Shown: one piece after another, positions 16,794 through 25,361 of the stretch | How positions within the stretch are numbered: position 1 is the stretch's first letter | How the letters are laid out: each line of letters opens with the position of its first letter | Assembly: GCF_014196525.1 (NCBI RefSeq) | Contig: NZ_JACIDX010000015.1 | Span: 1-64,000 of the forward strand | Length of the DNA: 64,000 nucleotides | Source: Novosphingobium sediminicola | GTDB taxonomy: Bacteria > Pseudomonadota > Alphaproteobacteria > Sphingomonadales > Sphingomonadaceae | Direction: 5' to 3' | Translations under genes and position numbers: made by a program | The notes under the pieces: model-generated | The model's database searches: none | The model's input: the letters and a program-made list of their open reading frames with translations, nothing else | What the model was told of the DNA's origin: nothing

Positions 16794-17810
16794 TCACAGG
16801 CGGATCACCACTTTGCCGAACAGATCGGGCGATGCCTGATAGGCATAAGCGGCCTTGGCCTCCTCCAGCGTAAACACCTTGTCGATCACCGGCTTGATGC
16901 CATGGGCGTCGATAAAGGCGTTCAGCCTTTCGGCCATGCCGCGCGACCCAACGAAAATGCCGCGCAGATTGGCGCCCTTGAACATCAGCCCATGGGGCGA
17001 GGTATTGCCCTCGCGCGTCAACACCCCGATCAGCGCAATCTCGCCCGCAAAGCCCACCGCCGCGATGGATTGCGCCAGTGTCCCGGCCCCGCCCACCTCG
17101 ACCACATGCTCCACCCCGCCCTTGCCCGACAGAGAGGCGGCCTTGGCGCCCCAATCGGGCGTATTGCGATATTGGATCGTTTCATCCGCGCCCAGCGCCG
17201 CCACGCGCGCCAGCTTATCATCCGAACCGCTGGTGGCGATCACCTGCGCACCCGCCGCCTTGGCGATCTGCAACGCCAGCAGCGACACGCCCCCGGTGCC
17301 CAGCACAAGAACATGCTCGCCCGCCGAGACCGGACGCGGCCCTTCCATCAAGGCGTTCCACGCCGTCACCCCGGCGCAGGGCAGACAGGCCGCCTCCTCA
17401 AAACTCAGGCTTTGCGCAATCCTGACCACCCCGCTGGCGGGAAGAGCGACATACTCCGCCAACATGCCCTTGGCCCCCGCCGCGCCCAGCGCAGGCCCCA
17501 TCGCAGGGTTGGGCGGTCCATCCATCCAGTTCTGGAAAAAGATCCCCGCCACGCGGTCGCCCACGGCAAGGCCGGTCACACCCTCGCCCACCGCCACAAT
17601 TTCGCCCGCGCCATCGGACAGCGGCACGATATCCTCCGTAACGGGCCCGCCCATATACAGGCCCAGCGGGATCATCTGATCACGATAATTGAGCGAGCAA
17701 GCGCGCACCCGGATCAGCACTTCTCCGACGCCCACTACCGGCGCGTCCTGCTCCACAAGTTGCATGGCGTCGAGGCTCGTCGCCCCCTTGCGCAAGATCC
17801 AGGCTTTCAT
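16794..17810 (-). CDS. Zinc-independent NAD(P)-dependent alcohol dehydrogenase/quinone oxidoreductase
   Basis: A 338-residue medium-chain dehydrogenase with an N-terminal GroES-like fold (GEVLIRVRACSLNYRDQMIP) and coenzyme motif VLGTGGVSLLALQIAKAAG. The zinc-ligand cysteine of the classical enzymes is replaced in ACSLNYRD, and no structural-zinc Cys cluster is seen, so it belongs to the quinone-reductase-like branch. It is the first gene of the leftward set. The TTTCAC-N3-GTGAAA dyad lies 113 bases upstream of its start, so IclR control is likely. Confidence 0.84.
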   Translation of the reverse strand: MKAWILRKGATSLDAMQLVEQDAPVVGVGEVLIRVRACSLNYRDQMIPLGLYMGGPVTEDIVPLSDGAGEIVAVGEGVTGLAVGDRVAGIFFQNWMDGPPNPAMGPALGAAGAKGMLAEYVALPASGVVRIAQSLSFEEAACLPCAGVTAWNALMEGPRPVSAGEHVLVLGTGGVSLLALQIAKAAGAQVIATSGSDDKLARVAALGADETIQYRNTPDWGAKAASLSGKGGVEHVVEVGGAGTLAQSIAAVGFAGEIALIGVLTREGNTSPHGLMFKGANLRGIFVGSRGMAERLNAFIDAHGIKPVIDKVFTLEEAKAAYAYQASPDLFGKVVIRL

Positions 17811-17922
17811 CCCATCCCCCGATAGGCCGCTTTGCCATCCCTTTGGCGCCCGCTTGTTCTTACGGGCCGGCTCTTGACTGCTATAGGTCATCCAATCGGC
17901 GTCGCTCCGCAAGGGTTCAAAA

Positions 17923-17937
17923 TTTCACTGAGTGAAA
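17923..17937. promoter_or_regulatory. Predicted IclR operator 1 (TTTCAC-TGA-GTGAAA)
   Basis: A perfect 6-bp dyad with a 3-base spacer. It lies between the start of the leftward dehydrogenase (17810) and the stop of the IclR gene (17940). The same dyad with a different spacer occurs at 18765-18781. IclR-family dimers bind short palindromes of this size. Confidence 0.75.
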
Positions 17938-17939
17938 CT

Positions 17940-18755
17940 TCATCCAACAACCAACGTGCCGATGCGCGCTGCTATGCCCTGCAAGCTGGATAAATGGCGC
18001 AGCGCCACTTCCTCCACCACAGCGCGGCGCGCGGGCCATGTGATATTGATGGCCGCAATCGGGCCATTCTCGCCATTGACCGCTACCGCGATCGAATTCT
18101 TGCCATCACGCAGCACCGTCTGCCGGTCGCGGTCCGACCATGGATGATGCGGCAGGCGCGTGGACCATCCGCGCTGCCGGGTCTGGGCAATGATCGCGTC
18201 GATCTGTTCGCGCTGCTGCGCTGTGCCATCGGGCGGGGTCAGGCGGGCGATGATCGCGTCGCGCTCTGCATCGGCGCAGGCGGATAGATAGGCCCGCCCC
18301 GTGGCGGTGTGCAGATAGGACAGCTTTGCCCCCACCGGACCCAAGGCGGCAAAGTCAAAGCGGGCGACCTGACCATTGGTTTCAATGATTTCCATATGGT
18401 CAAACCGGGGGATGGCGATCACGCTGGGCCAGACCACCTGCGCCGACAATTCTACCAGCAGCGGCGAGGCGATTTCGGCAATACGGCACACCCGATCCGG
18501 CGCCCCCGCGCCCGCCGCGCCGGGCAACCATACGCCATCGGCCAGTCGTCGCCACACCAGCCGCCGACTGGCCAGCGTTTGCAACAGGCGCAAAAGAGTC
18601 GCCTTGGACAGGCCCAGATGCTGGTGCAGCGCGTTAAGACTTCGCCCCTCGCCCCCCGACGCCCTGATCGCCAGCAGCACATCGAGCCCGCGTTCCAGCG
18701 CGCGGATCGATTTGACGCCCGATTGCCGCGCCATATTGTCGCCATCCAATGCCAT
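17940..18755 (-). CDS. IclR-family transcriptional regulator
   Basis: A 271-residue protein with an N-terminal winged helix (SIRALERGLDVLLAI; LGLSKATLLRLLQTL) and a C-terminal IclR effector domain (HTATGRAYLSAC; IAVAVNGENGPIAAINI). IclR regulators often control aromatic catabolism. ATG at 18755 is taken; MARQSG at 18734 is an alternative start. Predicted operators flank the gene, one 10 bases upstream of this start and one just past its stop. This suggests autoregulation plus control of the divergent carboxylase operon and of the leftward dehydrogenase gene. Confidence 0.88.
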   Translation of the reverse strand: MALDGDNMARQSGVKSIRALERGLDVLLAIRASGGEGRSLNALHQHLGLSKATLLRLLQTLASRRLVWRRLADGVWLPGAAGAGAPDRVCRIAEIASPLLVELSAQVVWPSVIAIPRFDHMEIIETNGQVARFDFAALGPVGAKLSYLHTATGRAYLSACADAERDAIIARLTPPDGTAQQREQIDAIIAQTRQRGWSTRLPHHPWSDRDRQTVLRDGKNSIAVAVNGENGPIAAINITWPARRAVVEEVALRHLSSLQGIAARIGTLVVG

Positions 18756-18764
18756 GCCGCCCCC

Positions 18765-18781
18765 ATTTCACGGTGTGAAAT
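18765..18781. promoter_or_regulatory. Predicted IclR operator 2 (ATTTCAC-GGT-GTGAAAT)
   Basis: A perfect 7-bp dyad with a 3-base spacer in the divergent region between the IclR gene and the Tm-1/carboxylase operon. It shares TTTCAC-N3-GTGAAA with the site at 17923-17937. The position overlaps the likely promoter or leader of IclR itself. Confidence 0.8.
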
Positions 18782-18889
18782 TTACCGCGCGAATTGCATT
18801 AGGCAATCCGGGACGGCCATGAAAATATCGGCGTCAGAAAAAGCCTGCGGCCAATGGACCAGCAAGGCATGAGAGAGGATGCAGACACG

Positions 18890-20128
18890 ATGGGCGATTT
18901 ATCGCGCAAGAATGTGATGCTTATCATCACCCAGGATACCAAACAGGAAGAAGCCCGTTTTGTACGCGAGCATCTTGAAGGCGCCGGGGTCAATGTCGTG
19001 CATCTCGACCCCAGCGTGCGGCGCGATGTCGGCGGGGCGGAGATCGGCCCGAATGCGGTGGCAGCGGCGGCCGGATCGACCATTGCCGACATTCTGGCGC
19101 TGGGCCATGAAGGCCAGATCCACGAAATGATGATCGCAGGTTCGATCCGCGCTGCGCATGAATTTGCCGCGCATACGCCGATCCATGGCATCCTGTCGGT
19201 GGGCGGCTCGATGGGGACCGCGCTGGCGGGCGCGCTGATGCAGAGCTTTCCCTATGGCCTGCCCAAACTGATCGTTTCGACCATGGCATCGGGTTTCACC
19301 AAGCCCTATATGGGCGTGCGCGACATTGCCATGATGAACGCCGTGACCGACATCGCCGGGATCAACACGATCAGCCGCGATGTCTATCGCAACGCCGCGC
19401 TGGCCATGGCGGGCATGGCCAAGGGCTATGATGGCCTGCCCGTTTCCGGGCGGCCGCTGGTGCTGATGACCACGCTTGGCACCACTGAGCCGACCACCCG
19501 CGCGATCCGGCAGGCACTGGAAAGCGATGGCTGCGAGGTCATGGTGTTCCACTCCTCGGGCGTGGGCGGGCCGACGCTGGACGCGATTGCTGCCGAGCGC
19601 GATGTGGCGCTGGTGCTGGATCTGTCGGTGACGGAGATCATCGACCATATGTTTGGCGGTCTTGCCGATGGCGGACCCGTGCGCGGTACGGTGGGCATGG
19701 CGCGCGGCATTCCCACGATCTGGGCGCCGGGCAATGCCGATTTCATCATCGGCGGCCCGATTGATGCCGCGCAGGCGCAATTCCCCGGCAAGCGTTACCA
19801 CAAGCACAACCCGCATCTGACCGCCGTGCGCACCGATCTGGCCGATCTGGAACGGATTGGCGACAGGCTGGCCGCGATGATGGGCGAGGCCAAGGGGCCG
19901 GTGGCCTTCTTCACCCCGCTGGGCGGTTTTTCCAGCCATGACAGCGCGCAAGGCCACCTATACGATCCCAGCCTGCCCCCGCCCTTTGCCGAACATATGC
20001 GCAAGGCCATGCCCCAGAACGCGCAGTTCCACGCCATCGGCGCCCATTTCAACGATCCCTCCTTTGCGCAGGCGATCATTGCCCATGCCCGAAGCCTGCT
20101 GGGCCAACCGGCCATGGTGGCGGCATGA
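18890..20128 (+). CDS. Tm-1-like ATP-binding domain protein (UPF0261)
   Basis: A 412-residue protein of the Tm-1-like/UPF0261 family. The N-terminal domain (KNVMLIITQDTKQEEARFV; GGSMGTALAGALM) fits the ATP-binding half known from the tomato Tm-1 protein. The C-terminal half (MTTLGTTEPTT; FHSSGVGG; FTPLGGFSSHD) is a TIM-barrel-like domain. Biochemical roles of bacterial members are largely unknown. In-frame ATGs at 18854 and 18869 are alternative starts; 18890 matches the usual family N-terminus. Its stop overlaps the BCCP start (ATGA), so it is tightly coupled to a biotin carboxylase system. A kinase-like or substrate-activating role is inference only. Confidence 0.83.
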   Translation: MGDLSRKNVMLIITQDTKQEEARFVREHLEGAGVNVVHLDPSVRRDVGGAEIGPNAVAAAAGSTIADILALGHEGQIHEMMIAGSIRAAHEFAAHTPIHGILSVGGSMGTALAGALMQSFPYGLPKLIVSTMASGFTKPYMGVRDIAMMNAVTDIAGINTISRDVYRNAALAMAGMAKGYDGLPVSGRPLVLMTTLGTTEPTTRAIRQALESDGCEVMVFHSSGVGGPTLDAIAAERDVALVLDLSVTEIIDHMFGGLADGGPVRGTVGMARGIPTIWAPGNADFIIGGPIDAAQAQFPGKRYHKHNPHLTAVRTDLADLERIGDRLAAMMGEAKGPVAFFTPLGGFSSHDSAQGHLYDPSLPPPFAEHMRKAMPQNAQFHAIGAHFNDPSFAQAIIAHARSLLGQPAMVAA

Positions 20129-20583
20129 GCGGGCCCTTTCTCAGCCCGGAGGATGTCGGCGATATTGTCGCCATCCTTGACGGCAGCGATTACAGCGAAC
20201 TCGACATTGCCACAGCGCGCTTTCGCCTGAAGGTGCGGCGCGATGGGGATGGCGGCGGATGGTCGCAGGAATGGCAATGGGCCGCACAGCACGCGCCCAC
20301 CCAGACCGCCAGCACCGCCGCTCCCGATACGCCGGAAGGCCTTGTCGCCATCTGCGCCCCCTTGCCCGGCACGTTTTATCGCGCCCCCGCGCCCGGCGCT
20401 GCGCCCTTTGTTGAGGTGGGCAGTCAGGTGCAGCCCGACACGGTGGTGGGCATTGTCGAAACGATGAAGCTGATGAACCCGGTCCATGCCGGGGCGGCCG
20501 GCGAGGTGGTCGCATTTGTGGCGGGCAATGCCGAAGCGATCGGCCATGGCGCCGCGCTGATCCACATCCGGCCTGCCGCCTAA
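20125..20583 (+). CDS. Biotin carboxyl carrier protein (AccB-like)
   Basis: A 152-residue carrier with an N-terminal helix-linker region and a C-terminal biotinyl domain. The biotinylation motif reads VETMKLMN; the usual family motif is EAMKxMN, so Ala is replaced by Thr before the acceptor Met-Lys. Hallmarks such as FYRAPAPGAAPFVEVG and GEVVAFVAGNAEAIGHGAALIHI are in place. It is encoded between the Tm-1-like protein and the biotin carboxylase. The genomic context with a pyruvate-carboxylase-type transferase argues against a role in fatty-acid synthesis. Confidence 0.87.
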   Translation: MSGPFLSPEDVGDIVAILDGSDYSELDIATARFRLKVRRDGDGGGWSQEWQWAAQHAPTQTASTAAPDTPEGLVAICAPLPGTFYRAPAPGAAPFVEVGSQVQPDTVVGIVETMKLMNPVHAGAAGEVVAFVAGNAEAIGHGAALIHIRPAA

Positions 20584-20594
20584 AAGGAAAAACC

Positions 20595-21923
20595 ATGATC
20601 CGAAGGCTGTTTATCGCCAATCGCGGCGAGATCGCCCTGCGCGTTGCGCGCACGGCCCAAAGACTGGGCATGACCGCCATCCTTGGCGCTTCGCAGGGCG
20701 ATGCGGCCAGCCTGCCCGCCATGCTGGCCGACGAGGTGGCGCTGGTTGGCCCCGCTCCTTCGGCGCAAAGCTATCTGGATGTGGACGCGGTGATCGCGGC
20801 GGCCATTGCCGCGCGGGCCGATGCCATTCACCCCGGCTATGGCTTTCTGTCGGAAAACGCCCGGTTTGCGAAGGCCGCAGCCGATGCTGGCATCATCTTT
20901 GTCGGCCCGGACATCTCCAGCCTTGAGGCGATGGGCGACAAACTGATGGCCCGCGCCGTAGGGCAAGCCGCCGGATTGCCGGTCGTGCCGGGCGGAGAGG
21001 CAGCAACACCGGAAGAAGCCCTGACCCGCGCCCGTGAAACCGGCTTTCCGGTTTTGCTGAAGGCCGTCGCAGGCGGCGGGGGCAAAGGCATGAAACGGGT
21101 GGAGCGCGAGGAAGAGCTGATCCCGATGATCGCCATGGCCATGGCCGAGGCGCAGGCTTCATTTGGCGACCCGCGCGTCTATGTCGAACGCTTCATCGCC
21201 AGCGGCCGCCATGTCGAGGTGCAGGTGCTGGGCGATGGCGAGGCTGCGATCCATCTGGGCACGCGCGATTGTTCGATCCAGCGGCGATTTCAAAAGCTGG
21301 TTGAGGAAGCGCCCGCCCCGATGCTGCCTAATGCCACGCGCAGCGGGCTGGAACAGGCCGCCGTGGCGCTGGCCAAGAGCCTGCATTATAAGGGCGCGGG
21401 CACGGTGGAATTTCTGGTCGACGCCAAAACGGGCGATTTCTACTTCCTTGAAATGAACGCGCGCATTCAGGTCGAGCATCCCGTGACCGAGGCGATCACC
21501 GGCGTCGATTTGGTCGAGCAGCAATTGCTGGTCGCGGGCGGCGCACGGCTCAGCATGGATCAGGACGCCATCCGCGCGCGCGGCCACGCGATAGAGGTGC
21601 GCATCAATGCCGAAGACCCCGAGGCCGATTTCCGCCCCTCCCCCGGCACGGTGACGCGCGCGGCGTGGCCCGCAGGCCCCGGCATCCGCGTGGACAGCCA
21701 TATCGCCAGCGGCGGCATGATCCCGCCCTATTACGACTCGCTGATGGGCAAGCTGATCGTCTGGGGCGAGGATCGCCACGCCGCCGTGGCGCGGCTCGCC
21801 TGCGCGCTCAACACGCTGAGCATCGAAGGCGTGGCCAGCACCGCCCCGCTCCACCGCCGCATTGCCGCCGATCCGCGCTTTGTCGCGGGCGGGGTCGACA
21901 CGCGCTTTCTAGAAGGGCTTTGA
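20595..21923 (+). CDS. Biotin carboxylase subunit (AccC-like)
   Basis: A 442-residue ATP-grasp biotin carboxylase. Motifs: HPGYGFLSEN, the glycine-rich ATP loop KAVAGGGGKGMKRV, and the catalytic region EMNARIQVEHPVTEAITGVDLVEQQL. It uses ATP and bicarbonate to carboxylate biotin on the carrier encoded just upstream (11-base gap, AAAAGGAAA leader). Length matches stand-alone AccC. In a neighbourhood lacking AccA/AccD, its partner transferase must be the next gene. Confidence 0.92.
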   Translation: MIRRLFIANRGEIALRVARTAQRLGMTAILGASQGDAASLPAMLADEVALVGPAPSAQSYLDVDAVIAAAIAARADAIHPGYGFLSENARFAKAAADAGIIFVGPDISSLEAMGDKLMARAVGQAAGLPVVPGGEAATPEEALTRARETGFPVLLKAVAGGGGKGMKRVEREEELIPMIAMAMAEAQASFGDPRVYVERFIASGRHVEVQVLGDGEAAIHLGTRDCSIQRRFQKLVEEAPAPMLPNATRSGLEQAAVALAKSLHYKGAGTVEFLVDAKTGDFYFLEMNARIQVEHPVTEAITGVDLVEQQLLVAGGARLSMDQDAIRARGHAIEVRINAEDPEADFRPSPGTVTRAAWPAGPGIRVDSHIASGGMIPPYYDSLMGKLIVWGEDRHAAVARLACALNTLSIEGVASTAPLHRRIAADPRFVAGGVDTRFLEGL

Positions 21924-21926
21924 ATT

Positions 21927-23408
21927 ATGGCCGAAATTTCGCTCGTCGATGTCTCGATCCGCGATGGCAATCAATCCCTGTGGGGCGCTACCGGGCTGAA
22001 CACGGCCCAGATCCTGAACATTGCCGGAGCGATGGACCGGGTAGGTTTCAGCGCAATCGACTTCACCTCCTCGACCACCATGGCCGTAGCGGTGCGCTAT
22101 TTCCGCAATGATCCGTGGGAACGCATCCGCCGGATGCATGCGGCCATGCCCAACACGCCGCTGCAATTCATCACCACAGGCCTGCGCTTTATTGCATGGC
22201 AACAGGCCGATCCCGATTTCATGGCGCTGGCCTATCGCCATCTGCAAAGGGCGGGGATCGGCAAATTCATCATCCTTGATCCGATGCATGACGCCGATGC
22301 GGTGATCGAGGCGGCGCGATTGGTCAAACGCGAAGGCGGGGCGCAGGTGATGGGGGCGCTGACCTTCACGCTCTCGGCCATCCATACCGATCAGTTCTAT
22401 GCCGATTTCGCCCGCAGGCTGGCGACCTGCCCCGATATTGACTGCTTCTATCTCAAAGACCCCGGCGGGTTGATGAGCCCCGAAAGGGTGCGCAGCCTTG
22501 CGCCGCTTGTCAAGGCTGCCATCGGTAATAAGCCGTTGGAAATCCATGCCCATTGCACCATCGGCTATGGCGGATTGACCAGCCTTGCCGCCGCTGATCT
22601 GGGCATTATCGACGCGGTGCATGTGGGCATCGGTCCGCTGGGCGATGGCTCATCCCTGCCCGAAGCGGGGCGGATGCTGGCCAATCTGCGCGCGGCAGGC
22701 CATACAGTCCGCGCCGATGAGGCGATGCTGGCCAAGGTCTCGGATTATTGGTGGCGGCTCGCCCGCGCGCAGGGGCTGCCGGTGGGCACGCCGCAGAGCT
22801 TCGACGCCAGTTTCCTGCGCCACCAGATCGCGGGCGGGGTGATGACCACCACGCGGCGCCAATTGGCCGAACTGGGGCTGGAGCATCGCTTTGATGAGGT
22901 GGTGCTGGAAACCGAGCGGGTGCGCGCCGAACTGGGCTATCCGATCATGGTCACGCCATTTCCGCAAATGGTGATGAGTCAGGCGCTGTATAATGTCATC
23001 GGCGCGCGGCGTTATGCGCAGGTGTCGGATGAAATCCTGCGCTATGTCATGGGCAAATTCGGCCGCCCGACCAGCCCGCTCGACCCGGCGGTGGAGGCCG
23101 CGATCCTCGACCGCCCCCGCGCCGCCGAAATCGCCGCCGAGCCGCCCTTTCCAACGCTGGCCGAATTGCGCCGCAAATGGGGACATGCCATGCCCGATGA
23201 AGAGTTTCTGCTGCGCGCGGTAATGCCATCGGATCAGATTGACGCGATGATCGCGGCCGGGCCATCGCCCGCGCATTACAACCCCGATGCCGCGGCGATT
23301 ATGCGGTTGCTCAAGGAATTGGCCGCCCGCCCCGCCGCGCGCGACATTGTGATCGAGAGTGGCTCTACCCGCCTTGCCCTGCATGGAGGCGCGCATGTTG
23401 CCGGATGA
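21927..23408 (+). CDS. Carboxyltransferase of the pyruvate carboxylase/oxaloacetate decarboxylase type
   Basis: A 493-residue protein with an HMG-CoA-lyase-like TIM barrel (DVSIRDGNQSLWGAT; metal-binding EIHAHCTIGYGG; FYLKDPGGLMSP with the conserved Lys) followed by a PYC_OADA domain (TPFPQMVMSQALYN; VMGKFGRP). It has no fused biotin domain and must use the separate carrier. Classical members carboxylate or decarboxylate alpha-keto acids via an enolate. The surrounding aromatic genes suggest a ketone such as an acylphenone, as in the biotin-dependent Hpe (Rhodococcus) and Acv (Sphingobium) acetovanillone systems. That parallel is inferred from gene content. Confidence 0.86.
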   Translation: MAEISLVDVSIRDGNQSLWGATGLNTAQILNIAGAMDRVGFSAIDFTSSTTMAVAVRYFRNDPWERIRRMHAAMPNTPLQFITTGLRFIAWQQADPDFMALAYRHLQRAGIGKFIILDPMHDADAVIEAARLVKREGGAQVMGALTFTLSAIHTDQFYADFARRLATCPDIDCFYLKDPGGLMSPERVRSLAPLVKAAIGNKPLEIHAHCTIGYGGLTSLAAADLGIIDAVHVGIGPLGDGSSLPEAGRMLANLRAAGHTVRADEAMLAKVSDYWWRLARAQGLPVGTPQSFDASFLRHQIAGGVMTTTRRQLAELGLEHRFDEVVLETERVRAELGYPIMVTPFPQMVMSQALYNVIGARRYAQVSDEILRYVMGKFGRPTSPLDPAVEAAILDRPRAAEIAAEPPFPTLAELRRKWGHAMPDEEFLLRAVMPSDQIDAMIAAGPSPAHYNPDAAAIMRLLKELAARPAARDIVIESGSTRLALHGGAHVAG

Positions 23409-24243
23409 TATGGCCGAGAAAATCGCCCGCGCGCGCGGTTTCATCTTCGACATGGACGGCACCATCGCCTTGGGCAATGCGGCCAGCGGCCAGCACGAAG
23501 CCCTGCCCGGCGCGGTGGATTTGCTGGCGGCACTGCGGCGGCGCGGCACGCCCTTTCGCGTGTTCACCAATGGCACCGCCAAGCCGCCCGCCGCCTATGC
23601 CAAGGGCCTGCGCGCCGCCGGGTTCGATCTGGCCGATGAGGAGATGATGACCCCATCGACCAGCGCGGCGATCTGGCTGGAGCAACAAGGCCTGCGCCGG
23701 GTGCGGATGCTGGGCGATTCCGGAACGGAGGTGCCGCTGGTCGAGCGCGGGATTGAGGTGATCGGGCCATCGGACAAGGCGCAGGTGGACGCGGTTTATA
23801 CCTGCTGGTTTCGCGGCTTTACCTTTCCCGATCTGGAGGCCGCCTGCCAAAGTGTGTGGGACGGCGCGCGCCTGACCACGGCCAGCCATGTGCCCTTTTT
23901 CGCCACGGCCACGGGGCGCGGCATCGGGTCCAGCTTTGCCATCAACCAGATGATCGCCTCGCTGACCGGCAAGCGGGCGCGGGTGCTGGGCAAGCCTTCG
24001 CGGGTGGCGCTGGATGTGGCCATGGCTGCGATGGGCCTGCCGCGCGGTGCGGCGGCGCAGATGGTGGTGGTGGGCGATGATCCGGCGCTGGAAATGGCAA
24101 TGGCAAGGAAAGCGGGCGCCATCGGCATCGGCATGACCACCGGATTGATGCAGCCCGAAACGATCCATGCTCTGCCCCTCGGCCAGCAGCCCCATGCCGT
24201 GATCGACCAATTGAGCCTGATCACACAGGCCCTGTCGGGCTAG
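23395..24243 (+). CDS. HAD-IIA family phosphatase (NagD-like)
   Basis: A 282-residue haloacid-dehalogenase hydrolase. Motif I is FDMDGTI (nucleophile and acid Asp), motif II FTNGTA, motif III Lys in LGKPSRV and motif IV VVGDDPALEM. It has the C2-type cap of NagD and 4-nitrophenyl-phosphatase proteins. The start at 23395 is fixed by GGAGG five bases upstream and overlaps the carboxyltransferase by 14 bases. A phosphatase coupled to an aryl-ketone carboxylase fits removal of a phosphate from a phosphorylated intermediate, as described for HpeD and AcvF. This is inference from context. Confidence 0.85.
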   Translation: MLPDDMAEKIARARGFIFDMDGTIALGNAASGQHEALPGAVDLLAALRRRGTPFRVFTNGTAKPPAAYAKGLRAAGFDLADEEMMTPSTSAAIWLEQQGLRRVRMLGDSGTEVPLVERGIEVIGPSDKAQVDAVYTCWFRGFTFPDLEAACQSVWDGARLTTASHVPFFATATGRGIGSSFAINQMIASLTGKRARVLGKPSRVALDVAMAAMGLPRGAAAQMVVVGDDPALEMAMARKAGAIGIGMTTGLMQPETIHALPLGQQPHAVIDQLSLITQALSG

Positions 24244-24314
24244 GGCGGATCGCTGCGCCGGAACGATGTGATCCGTTGTTCGTTTCAGGAAACAGCGGAT
24301 TTTGCGGGAAGGCC

Positions 24315-25361
24315 ATGACGAATTTTCTCAAGACCTTTGCGAAAGCCACCCGTCTGGCGCGTAAAGCCCGTCCTTTTGCCTTTGCCGAAACCATCCGCCG
24401 GGCGCTTGTCCCCGCCCGCCCGGCAAAACCCAAACGCCCCCGCCAGTCGTCGGCCTCATCCATGCCGCGTCCATCTGCGGGCAGTTTCGTAAACGGCGAA
24501 TTTAAGTCCCGCCACGGAACCCTCGCCTATAAGCTCTACACGCCGGTGGGGTCGACACGTCGTCGCATGCCGCTGGTGGTCATGCTGCATGGATGCGCCC
24601 AGACCGCCGCCGATTTCGCGACCGGCACCGATATGAACCGGCTGGCCGACGAACTTGGTTTTCTCGTACTCTATCCGCAACAAAGCCAGAGCGCCAATCT
24701 GGCCCGCTGCTGGAACTGGCACGCGCCCGAGCATCAGTTGCGGGGGCGCGGCGAACCGGCGTTGATCGCGGGCCTGACCCGCCATGCCATTGCTCTGGCC
24801 CTCGCAAATCCTTCGCGCGTCTATGTCGCCGGGCTTTCGGCCGGGGCGGCGGCGGCGGCGATCATGGGGGCGGCCTATCCCGATATTTTCGTGGCGGTGG
24901 GCGTTCATTCCGGCGTCGCTTTGGGTCAGGCCAACTCGCTGGCTTCGGCCATGGCCGCCATGCGCGGCAAAGGTACGGCCAAACCGGCGGAGAAAACTCG
25001 CCGCCCTCTGCCCATGATCGTTTTTCAAGGTGATCGCGACCGGGTTGTTCATCCCTCCAATGCCGCCGAATTTCTCGCCGGTCTGGAAAATTCACGGCCC
25101 GGCCCGCTCGTATCGCAAAGCTTTTCCGGCCGATCGGCCAAAGGGCGCGATTTCACCCGCAAGGTTTACAAATCCTCCGGCGGGGATGTCCTGCTGGAAG
25201 TCTGGACCATTCACGGCAGCGGGCATGGATGGTCGGGCGGCCATGCGGCGGGGTCTTATACGGACCCCGCCGGGCCGGAGGCTTCGCGCGAAATGCTTCG
25301 CTTCTTTCTTTCGCGAAAACGAAGCACCCGACTATTGCGCGCGGCTCACCCCGCCGCATAA
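24315..25361 (+). CDS. PHB depolymerase-family esterase (LpqC-like)
   Basis: A 348-residue alpha/beta hydrolase with lipase box GLSAGA (catalytic Ser), Asp in FQGDRDRVV and His in GSGHGWSGG. The oxyanion segment is VVMLHGCAQTA. The N-terminus is basic and Pro/Ala-rich with no clear signal peptide. Relatives include feruloyl esterases, acetyl-xylan esterases and short-chain PHB depolymerases. ATG at 24315 is preferred over a TTG at 24276. Its 3' end overlaps the convergent SDR gene by 16 bases. The link to the aromatic cluster is plausible but unproven. Confidence 0.82.
   Translation: MTNFLKTFAKATRLARKARPFAFAETIRRALVPARPAKPKRPRQSSASSMPRPSAGSFVNGEFKSRHGTLAYKLYTPVGSTRRRMPLVVMLHGCAQTAADFATGTDMNRLADELGFLVLYPQQSQSANLARCWNWHAPEHQLRGRGEPALIAGLTRHAIALALANPSRVYVAGLSAGAAAAAIMGAAYPDIFVAVGVHSGVALGQANSLASAMAAMRGKGTAKPAEKTRRPLPMIVFQGDRDRVVHPSNAAEFLAGLENSRPGPLVSQSFSGRSAKGRDFTRKVYKSSGGDVLLEVWTIHGSGHGWSGGHAAGSYTDPAGPEASREMLRFFLSRKRSTRLLRAAHPAA

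Noticed and set aside
16146..17825. A 559-codon plus-strand open frame
   Set aside because: It lies opposite the VOC and dehydrogenase genes, which have clear motifs; its translation is His/Arg-rich low complexity.
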